The notes under the pieces: generated by a model
What the model was told of the DNA's origin: nothing
What the model saw: the letters and a program-made list of their open reading frames with translations, nothing else
Databases searched by the model: none
Origin: Paraburkholderia lacunae
Lineage (GTDB): Bacteria; Pseudomonadota; Gammaproteobacteria; Burkholderiales; Burkholderiaceae
Reading direction: 5' to 3'
Length of the DNA: 53,519 nucleotides
NCBI RefSeq assembly: GCF_003353175.1
Contig: NZ_QHKS01000038.1
Coordinates: 1 to 53,519, forward strand
Made by a program: the position numbers and the translations under genes
Shown: positions 16,371 through 25,500 of the stretch, in pieces
How the letters are laid out: each line of letters starts with the position of its first letter
Numbering within the stretch: position 1 is the first letter of the stretch

Positions 16371-16805
16371 CTACATGACCCAAGTGAACACTTGGCGCGC
16401 GTGCTGTGAGGTCGAAATATTCACCGTGCGTTGTTCCGTTTTTCCCTTGTAGCTGGCGGTGATCGTGTAACGCCCTTTGGGAAGAGACGCCAGCATAAAC
16501 GGGCCATCCGACTTCGTGTCCAAAACCGTGTTTCCGTTCACATCCGCAATAGTGACCGGCACGTCGGACAGATATTCGTTTCCGTTTTGCGTCGTACCAA
16601 CGAATGTGAGCACCAGAGAGTAGTCGCGCATGACATCTTTGATGGCCCGCGCCTGATCGATCCCGATACCACCGGATAAATATGTCACCTCCCCCGCACG
16701 CTGCGTCGGCGGAAGACTCTCGTCAGCTGCAACCGCGATCTCCCCACTGAGCGTGGCGCCCAAAACCACAATTAACTGCAAGAGCAACGCCTCACTTTTT
16801 TTCAT
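16371..16805 (-). CDS. Secreted protein with carboxypeptidase-regulatory-like domain
   Basis: This is a 144-residue exported protein. The signal peptide covers about residues 1-27 (LLLQLIVVLGATLSG, cleaved near AVAADE). The remainder looks like a beta-sandwich of the carboxypeptidase regulatory-like type: VLTFVGTTQNGNEYLSDVPV, then FMLASLPKGRYTITASYKGK, a common pattern in such folds. A GGAG ribosome site favours the ATG at 16805 over the one four codons upstream. It probably acts in the periplasm or at the outer membrane. No enzymatic residues are visible. Confidence 0.8.
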   Translation of the reverse strand: MKKSEALLLQLIVVLGATLSGEIAVAADESLPPTQRAGEVTYLSGGIGIDQARAIKDVMRDYSLVLTFVGTTQNGNEYLSDVPVTIADVNGNTVLDTKSDGPFMLASLPKGRYTITASYKGKTEQRTVNISTSQHARQVFTWVM

Positions 16806-17141
16806 GTCGAACTCCACTCAATGCATCAAACCCGTAGGTGAACCTGTTGGCTTGTTCCACAAGCACGAATATTTGAACCGTCGACGTGTCGTGCGCGAGG
16901 GCGCACGTCATGCTCTGCTTACAGCTCCGTCGCGCACGCGGCAATGACCCTTGCCTGGATCGAGTCGATACGTCACATTTGCGAGAACCCGTTCAGAGTC
17001 CTGGCAGCTGCCCCAACCTGGAGGCAGCGGCACTCGTTGCAAGCAATTGAGGATGATCGCTGTGCCCGAAGCTCGTGCCGAACAGCTCAGAATGGGAGAG
17101 TCGTCATCCTGAGAGACAGGCTGCGCGCGATCGTGGTGGCA

Positions 17142-17159
17142 GTCGGTACGGTGCCGTAC
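17142..17159 (+). repeat. GTCGGTACGGTGCCGTAC motif, copy 4
   Basis: This is an intact 18-bp copy with the dyad GGTACGG-TG-CCGTAC. It pairs in inverted orientation with copy 5. Confidence 0.65.
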
Positions 17160-17327
17160 TCGAATTGGCGTGGGGAGTGCTAACGGGGAACCACTCGTTT
17201 TCAGTGCAATAAGTGACGGTGCGCAAAGCCAGTAAGGACGCGGGGGGCAGGTGGTAATGCATTGGGCCAATCGGCGGCAGGTCCGGCCGCCGCTGCGCTC
17301 ACCAGAAGGGTGACTGTCCGAAGCCGG

Positions 17328-17345
17328 GTACGGCACCGTACCGAC
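17328..17345 (-). repeat. GTCGGTACGGTGCCGTAC motif, copy 5
   Basis: This copy is on the minus strand and its dyad GGTACGG/CCGTACC is complete. Flanking bases (GAAGTCGG and CCGTACCC) match copy 6 at 29098, so the repeated unit is about 22 bp. Confidence 0.65.
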
Positions 17346-17530
17346 TTCAATCCAGATTGCGAGCAACGTATGCCGTGTTCATGCTGGCGGCTCGTGCCGT
17401 TGGCGAATGGGTGAAACGACATCGTCGCGATCCAGGTGATCCTCTTCGCGTTTTTCGGCCGGCGCGGGACGCATCTGCACCGGTCCGTAACCACCCACCA
17501 GAATGGACGATAGCCCGGGCATTAGCCGTC

Positions 17531-19513
17531 ATGTTCGATTTCACGGAATCGCGCCCCACGAGGCCAGCGGCGCGCATCAAGCCTCCTGAAACGCCAAGCG
17601 TGCAGGGTTTGATTACGCTTGCCGTCGGCGTCACGGTCGTCGCTGCCCTCTATTTTGCGCGCGAGATCCTGATCCCGGTCACGCTGGCGATTCTGCTCAG
17701 CTTCCTGGTCGCTCCCCTGGCCAATCTTCTCGGCCGCATCAAACTTGGCCATGCGGCCTCGGTCTTCCTTGCGGTGACGATGTCGGTCTCGGTGATCGTC
17801 CTGCTTGGGGGGGTGATCGCCGCCCAGATCACGGATCTCGCTGTTGGCATCCCCCGCTATCAGGCGAGTATCGACAAAAAGATCGCTGCCGTGCATGGAC
17901 TCACGGTTGGAAAATTGAACAGGCTGGCGGGTGCCGCTGGCCAGGCGCTTCAACGGGCACCCGTTGACCAGCCGAAAGCGATACGCGAATCTGCTTCATC
18001 CTCGTCTGGCGCCCAACCGCCCGTGGCGCTTCCGGTCGAGGTGCGCGAGCCAGCCCAGACACCATTCCAGCTTGCACGGCGCATACTGTCTCCCGTCGTT
18101 AGTCCGCTCGAGACGGCCTTCATCGTATTTATCGTCACCATCGTCATTCTGTTGCAGCGCGATGATCTTCGGGATCGGGCTATCCGGTTGTTTGGCTCGA
18201 GAGATCTGCATCGGACCACCACCGCAATGGACGAGGCCGCGCGGCGCCTCAGCCGGTATTTCGTTTCGCAACTCGGCGTAAACGCAGGCGTGGGCGTCGT
18301 TATCGGGACCGGGCTGTTCATCATTGGCGTACCCAGCCCGGTGCTGTGGGGGATTCTGGCCGCGCTGTTGCGTCTTGTCCCCTACGTCGGAATCTGGATC
18401 TCCGCCATTCTGGCTACCGCGCTCGCCGCAGCCGTCAGTCCGGAGTGGTCGATGGCGATCTGGTCACTGGTGCTTTTCCTGACCGTCGAGCTGCTGGTCG
18501 GTCAGGCCGTCGAGCCACTGCTGTACGGCCATAGCACCGGCCTTTCCCCGTTTTCGGTCGTCGTAGCTGCGATTTTCTGGAGCTGGATATGGGGGCCAAT
18601 CGGGCTCATCCTGTCCACTCCGCTGACCCTTTGCCTGCTGGTCCTCGGTCGCCACGTTACGCGGCTCGAATTTCTCGACGTGCTGCTTGGCGACCAGCCC
18701 GCGCTGACTCCAGTCGAAAACTTTTACCAGCGAGCGCTCGCCGGCGACCCGGATGACGCCATAGAGCAAGCCGGGATACTGCTTCGCGACCGGCCGCTCT
18801 CCTCCTATTACGATGAAGTCGCCCTCAAGGGGTTGCAGCTTGCGGCCGACGATGTCTTGCGCGGCGGCGTAACGCCGGCACAACTGGCGCGAATCGAGAC
18901 CACAGTGAACGACCTCATCGAGGGTCTGGATGGCTTCGCGGACACTGATCCGGCTCCCGCCGCAGCGGCGGCCAACTGGGGCGCGCTGGCGCCATCTGCT
19001 GCCGGACAAAAGGTATCGTACCAACCGGCTCCGCATGCATCTGCGCCCAGCATCGAAGCTCCACCGGTTCGGCGCGCTGAAAATCAGGTCCTTTGCATAG
19101 CAGGCCGGGGACCGCTCGACGAGTTGGCATCGGCCATTCTCGTCCAGCTTCTCGGCAAGCACGACCTCGATTGCCGGGTGCTCAACCATGACGCGGCCTC
19201 GCGCGTCCGGATCGACGGTCTGGACGTCACCGCGGTGACAATGGTGTGCATTTTTTATCTAGGCATCAATGGAATCCCGTCCCACCTGCGTCACCTTTTG
19301 CGACGCGTGCGGCAACGCTTGCCAGACGCGTTGATCGTCGTCGGCCTCTGGCCGGCAGGCGATACCGATCAGTGGAGCGAAGATCTCCAGAGTGCAATCG
19401 GCGCCGATCACTATGCCACTTCGGTCCGGGATATGGTTAACGCATGCCTTGTCCCGACCGGCACGGCAAGCGCGAGCGGCCCTGAGCCGCAACTTGACGG
19501 CGTTGCGGCGTAA
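17531..19513 (+). CDS. AI-2E/PerM-family transporter with long soluble carboxy-terminal domain
   Basis: This is a 660-residue inner-membrane protein. The first about 370 residues are an AI-2E family (PerM/UPF0118) membrane domain: AREILIPVTLAILLSFLVAP early on, and the conserved VLWGILAALLRLVPYVGIWI and PLLYGHSTGLSPFSVVVAAI segments, with about eight helices. The remaining 290 residues are soluble. They have a Pro/Ala linker around 500-530 and a Rossmann-like ending with VLCIAGRGPLDELASAILVQ and LIVVGLWPAG. Usual family members are about 350-400 residues, so the tail is a notable extension. I chose the ATG at 17531 because upstream sequence is not conserved in character. The substrate is unknown; quorum-signal export is only the family name's suggestion. 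Confidence 0.85.
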   Translation: MFDFTESRPTRPAARIKPPETPSVQGLITLAVGVTVVAALYFAREILIPVTLAILLSFLVAPLANLLGRIKLGHAASVFLAVTMSVSVIVLLGGVIAAQITDLAVGIPRYQASIDKKIAAVHGLTVGKLNRLAGAAGQALQRAPVDQPKAIRESASSSSGAQPPVALPVEVREPAQTPFQLARRILSPVVSPLETAFIVFIVTIVILLQRDDLRDRAIRLFGSRDLHRTTTAMDEAARRLSRYFVSQLGVNAGVGVVIGTGLFIIGVPSPVLWGILAALLRLVPYVGIWISAILATALAAAVSPEWSMAIWSLVLFLTVELLVGQAVEPLLYGHSTGLSPFSVVVAAIFWSWIWGPIGLILSTPLTLCLLVLGRHVTRLEFLDVLLGDQPALTPVENFYQRALAGDPDDAIEQAGILLRDRPLSSYYDEVALKGLQLAADDVLRGGVTPAQLARIETTVNDLIEGLDGFADTDPAPAAAAANWGALAPSAAGQKVSYQPAPHASAPSIEAPPVRRAENQVLCIAGRGPLDELASAILVQLLGKHDLDCRVLNHDAASRVRIDGLDVTAVTMVCIFYLGINGIPSHLRHLLRRVRQRLPDALIVVGLWPAGDTDQWSEDLQSAIGADHYATSVRDMVNACLVPTGTASASGPEPQLDGVAA

Positions 19514-19582
19514 GGGGCATGCGGTGACAAGGGCGCATGGGTGCTTGCATTTGCAGCGCAGGCTGCCGCACGAAAACTGCGG

Positions 19583-22500
19583 CTACCCCAAGGTAACCGT
19601 CACGCTATGACTTGCGCCATCGTCCATCAGCCGCAACTCTGTGCGGCCCTGCTCGAGCAACACCCCATCCACGACAAGTTCGCGCACACCGCGGTTGACG
19701 CCATGCGGATTTCGAACCGCAATGTCGTATCGGGTCGCGCCATATCGGAACACGGCAGTGAAACCAGGCCACGCCTTCGGCACACACGGCCGGATCGAAA
19801 GCGCATTGCCTCGCTTCCGGATGCCGAGCACCCCTTCGATGCCGGCGCGAAACATCCATCCGGCCGAGCCCGTGTACCACGTCCATCCGCCGCGCCCGAC
19901 GTGCGGCGGCACCGAATAAACGTCGGCGGCGACGACATAGGGTTCCACCTTGTAACGGTTCACTCCGCTTCGTGTTCGGCTGCGATTGACCGGATTGAGC
20001 AGCGCGAACAGGTCCGCGGCGCGATCGCCATCCCCGATTTGTGCAAAGGCAAGCACGGACCACAGGGCGGCGTGCGTGTATTGGCCGCCATTTTCACGAA
20101 TCCCCGGCGGATAGCCCTTTACATAACCCGGATCGAGCGGTGTATGGTCGAACGGCGGCGTGAACAGCAAGGCCAGGCCGTCTTCACGGCGTATCAGCTT
20201 TGCGTCCAGTGCCGACATGGCGCGTTCAGCCCGCTCTGCACCCGCTGCACCTGATAACACGCTCCACGACTGGGCGATCGAATCGATCGAGCATTCGTCG
20301 TTGGCAGCCGCTCCTAAGGGGTGGCCGTCGTCGAAATAGCCGCGCCGGTACCATTCGCCATCCCATCCCGAGCTCTCGAGTGCGATCCGCAGCGCTTCAG
20401 CGCGTGCGAGCCAACGGTCCGCGCGCTCGCCGTCATCTCTCGCGCGCGCCAGCGGCGCGAAAGCCAACAGCGTGGCGTACAGAAACCATCCGAGCCAGAC
20501 ACTCTCGCCACGTCCCGCCTCGCCGACCCGATTCATACCGTCGTTCCAGTCACCGGTGCCGATCAGCGGCAAGCCGTGCGCGCCGAACAGCCCGAGGCTT
20601 TGCTCCAGCGCACACGCGCAATGATCGAACAGCGTGGCGGTGCTCTCCGAAACGGTCGGCACGAAGTAGGCGTCATGCTCGCCGGCCGCTAGCAGTGGAC
20701 CTTCCAGAAACGGCAGGGACACATCGAGAATCGCCCCGTCGCCGGTCACTTCAACGTACTGCGCCACGGCGTAGGCAAGCCATGCCCGGTCGTCTGAAAT
20801 GCGCGTGCGCACGCCCTCGCCTCCTTTTGGCAGCCACCAGTGCTGGACGTCGCCTTCGGGGAACTGGCGGGCGGCCGCCCGCAGCAGGTGTTCGCGCGTC
20901 AGCGCCGGGTGCGCCACGGCAAGCGCCATGGCGTCCTGCAACTGATCGCGAAAGCCGTAAGCGCCGCTCGCCTGATAGAAACCGGCTCGCGCCCACATAC
21001 GGCAGACGAGCGTCTGATACAGCAGCCACCGGTTGAGCATCAGGTCCATCGCGCGGTCCGGCGTGGTGACCTGAATGGATCCGAACGTCCCTTCCCAGAA
21101 CGCAGTCACGGCTCCCAGCGCCGCGTCGAGGTCGGCGTTGCGATAGCGGGAGATCAATTGCCGTGCAGCTTCGGGTTCGGCGGCTTCGCCTAGCAGGAAC
21201 ACAACCTCGGCCATGCCGCCGGGCTCCAGCGCGATTGCGGTTTGCAGGGCCGCGCACGGATCGAGTCCCGCCCCCACCTTCCCCGACAGCGGTGAGGATT
21301 CAAACAGGGTGGCAAGCGCCGCAGGATCGCTCAAGTTCCCGTTTCGACCGATGAATTCACGCCGGTCGGCGGTCCAGGCGGTCTGTTTCCCGGCCAGATC
21401 GGCAAAGGCCACATTGCCGCGGTAAGCCTGGTTCCAGCCGTTGCTGGCAAACATGGCTCCTGTGGCCGCATCGATCGCGCTGACGATATGAGGCGCTGCC
21501 GCGCTACGCGACGCACCCAGCACCCACTCGACGTAAGCCGTGACCGAAAGCCGTCTGGTACGGGCGGACAGGTTGCGGATCGTCAGGCGGGAAATCTTGA
21601 TGGGGTCGTCGAGCGCAACGAACTGCAGCAGTTCGAGCGCCACCTCGTCAGCGGTATGGGTAAAGCGACTGTAGCCCTGGCCGTGCCGCGCGATATAGGG
21701 TGCCGCGCCTGCGGAGTTGTCGCGCACGGGGCTAGCCTGCGGTCCCCACAACGCGCCGGTGTCTTCGTCACGAACGTAAAACGCTTCTCCGGTCGGGTCG
21801 CTCACCGGATCGTTCGACCACGGCGTCAACTGCTGCTCACGGCTATTCGACGCCCAGGTGTAGCCGCTGCCTTCTGCCGAAACCTGGAAGCCGAAAACCG
21901 GATTCGCGATGACGTTGACCCATGGCATCGGCGTGCACTGGCCGGGCCCCAGCACAGTCACGTATTCGCGGCCATCGTTCGCAAAGCCCCCGAGGCCGTT
22001 GAAGAATTCAAGCTCGGCGCTGAGCGAAGCGGACTTTGCCGGTATCGCCGCGGGCAATCGCCTGATCCGCGGCGTGACGGTCGTCGGTGCGCTCGCCAGC
22101 CGTCTGAGTTGATCCAGCAAGCGGCCATTTCGCGCAGCCAGCACCGCGCGCGCGGCAACCGGAAAGAGCGCCCGCGCTTCGCTCGACATCATGTCGGTGC
22201 GCAAAACGAAGATGTTGCCGCGAGCGGCACCGCCTGCCTGCGGCCGGGACTGCCCTGGGCGCACCAACGTTTCGAGCGCGATCTGCAGATCCTGCACATA
22301 CGACGACGCGCGCTCGTTCAGGATGACCAGATCGACGGCCAGACGCTTCATGCGCCAGTACTCGTGCGCTTGCACCAGTTGGCGCACCAGCGCCATGTGT
22401 TCGATGTCGTCGATCCGCACCAGCAGGATCGGCAGATCGCCCGACACGCCGTGCGCCCACAGCGGCGCGGCGCCCGCGCCACCGGATGCGTACGCTGCAG

Positions 22501-25500
22501 CCGAGCCGCGCGTCAACGCGGCGGAGCCCGGCCGCATCGACGGATCGCTATACAGCAGATACCCGGCCATCCGCTGGAATAGACCGGCCTCGTCGAGACT
22601 CACGCCGGTATGCCGCAACTGCACCTGCGCCTGCGTCCAGCAGAGCATCGACGCGCGCCCGAACGCAGCGCCGTCGCGATGTTTGTCCACGAGATCCAGC
22701 AGTTGCGCCCGGGAATCCGCGACAATGGTCCAGAAAGCGATGCTGGCAGTCTCCCCCGGCGCAATCCGCAGACGCCGGCGCATCGCGAATGCGGCGTCGA
22801 GTACGACGCCCGCCGAGTGGGTCATCGGCCGTTCATCCGTCAGACTCGCGGGCGAACGGACACTGCGTCCGCGGCCGATGAAGCGGGCCCGGTCCGTTTC
22901 GACTTCGATCGCCCCCAGCGCGTCCCCTTCCACTACCGAAAGATGTGCGGCCCAGATCTCGGGCTCGTCCGGCGCGCGCCGCCGACGCGTCGCAAGAATG
23001 GCGCCCAGCTCAGGCAGATACTCGGTCTCTACGAACAGCTTGCAAAACGCTGGATGCGCCTCATCGGCTGCCGGCGTCGCCAGCACGATTTCCGCGTAGG
23101 AGGTGAACTCGATAGTGCGTGGACGCGAGCCCGCATTGGCCACCGACACCCGCCGCACCTCCGCATCGTCTTCTGCGGAGACCATCACGTCGAGCGTGGT
23201 GGTCAGCATGCCATCGCGGCGAATGAACTCCGCGCGGTCTTCCGTGAAAGTCACGGCGTAACTGTCCGGCGCCACCCCCGTGGGCTGCCAGGCGGCTGAC
23301 CATACGTCGCCGTTCTCGACATCGCGCAGGTACAGGTAGCTGCCCCAGTCGTCGCACGTCGCGTCCTCGCGCCAGCGCGTGATCGCCAGATCGTTCCAGC
23401 GGCTATACCCAGAACCGGCCGCCGTCAGCATCACCGCGTAGCGCCCGTTGCTCAGCAGATGAGTGGCCGGCGCAGCATCGCCGGCCGACAGCAGGCGCCG
23501 CGCGACAGCGGGTTCGATGTCGCGCATCCGGCCGGCGCTCCTGTCCTCGTCAACACGCGCATGGGCAACAGCCACCCGGCCCGGCATGCGTTCCTGCAGC
23601 AGAAGCTCGGTGGCCTGAACCGATGGCTCCGCATGAAAGAATGTGCGAATCCGCCCGCCCAGCAGTGCGTTAGCGATCGAGACGATCGACATGCCCTGAT
23701 GATGTGCCATGAAGGCGCGCACGATCGCCACCTGCTGGCCTTCGGGAAGGCGGGCGCGCGTATAGTCCAGTGCCTCATAAAAGCCGAAGCGCCCTCTTGC
23801 GCCGGCGGCGCTCAGCCGCTCGAAGTTGCGCGCCGCGGCCGAAGGCGTGACCATCGCGGCGAGCGCGGTGGCATACGGGGCGATGACGGCATTGTGGCCG
23901 AGGCCGCGCTTGAGTCCGAGGTCAGGAATGCCGAAGCTCGAATATTGATAGGTAAACTCAAGATCTCGCGCGTTGTAGGCGGATTCGGAGATTCCCCACG
24001 GCAAACCGAGCGTCGCGCCGTAGCTGATCTGCCGGCGCACGGCGAGGCCGTTGGTCCGCGCGATCAGGCTGCCGGCCGGCGCGCGCATCACGAGCGAAGG
24101 CATCAGGTATTCGAACATCGAACCGGACCATGAAACCAACGCAGCGCCTCCCGCGACCGGCATGGCGACGCGGCCCAGCCGGAACCAGTGGCGCGCGGGA
24201 ATATCGCCTTTGGCGATCGCGACGAAGCTCGCCAGCCTGGCTTCCGACGCCAACAGGTCATAGCTGCCCGGATCGAGCCGGCCATCCGCAACGGCATAGC
24301 CGATCGACAACAGATTGCGTACTGGATCGAGCAGAAACCTGAACTCCATCGCGTCGGCCATCTGCAGGGCCGTATCGGTCAAGGTGATCAGGCGCTCGCC
24401 CAGTGCACGTGAAACGTCGTGGTCGCACTCGGCATCACGGCGGTGACTGTGGATCGCGAGCTCAAGTGCGTCGACCCAGAACAGCGCGTCGCCGCCCTGC
24501 TCGTCCTGGCCACCGCGGATCTCATCGACGAGCGCACGCGCAATATCGGCGACCGTGGCGGCGAGTAGCGCGACGGCGGACCACGCCGACGGGTCGGCCG
24601 GCGCGACGGGTTCATCGCCGTCGAGGGCAACCGTCAGCGCGGCCACTGCCTGCTCGAACTCGCCCTGCATGCCCGACCGTGTGCGATCACCGGAGCACTG
24701 ACGCACGGCGTCGCACAGCAACGCGAGGCTGTCGCGAATTCCCGCGAACGCCACTGACCGGTCCGCGTCGGGCGGCTGGCCCGCCCATGTGCGGCAAGCA
24801 TTCCCCAGGGCGATCAGATGGCCGGCGAGGTTGCCGCTATCGACGGACGAGACATATTTCGGGTCCAGAGGCCGCAGGTCCTGGGTGTCGTACCAGTTGT
24901 AGAAGTGTCCGCGGTAGCGCGGCAAGCGCTGCATGGTGGCCAGTGTCGCCTCCAGGCGCGTGACGGTGTCCAGCATGCCGACCCAGCCGAACTCGCGGGC
25001 ACTGACCGTCGCGAGCAGGTAGAGCCCCAGATTGGTTGGCGACGTACGATGCGCCACGACCGGACGCGGATCTTCCTGGAAATTGTCCGGCGGCAGCATC
25101 TGGTCGTCTGCCGTGACGAATGTTTCGAAATAGCGCCACGTGCGGCGCGCATGGAGCCGCAGTTGCTGCGCGTCGTCGGGAGTGACGGCGAGATCGCCGG
25201 CCGGCCGCGGCGAGAGACTCGACCAGTACGCGACGGCAGGAGACGCGAGCCACGCGAAAACGAATGGAACCGCAACCCACGCGCCATGGCTGCCATACGC
25301 CCTTGCTACTGCCGCGCTCGCGATCCCGGCGAACAGCGCAAGCACGATGCCGCCATGCATTCGGATACAGGTGCCGGCCAGCGTGAGCCGCGCGCGCGCG
25401 CCTGCCTCGGCCGCCGTGGTCCATTCGAGCAGGTGCTGGTGACTGACGAAGAGGCGGAACAGGGTCCTTCCGATCGCGTCGCCCATCGACCACGTCTGCT

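Larger units (their letters stand above)
16806..17530. other. Gap with an inverted pair of the 18-bp motif upstream of the AI-2E gene
   Basis: No gene is supported over about 720 bp. Two well-conserved near-palindromes face each other at 17142-17159 and 17328-17345, enclosing 168 bp. The frame of the AI-2E gene stays open back to 17357 but lacks family similarity there. Confidence 0.5.
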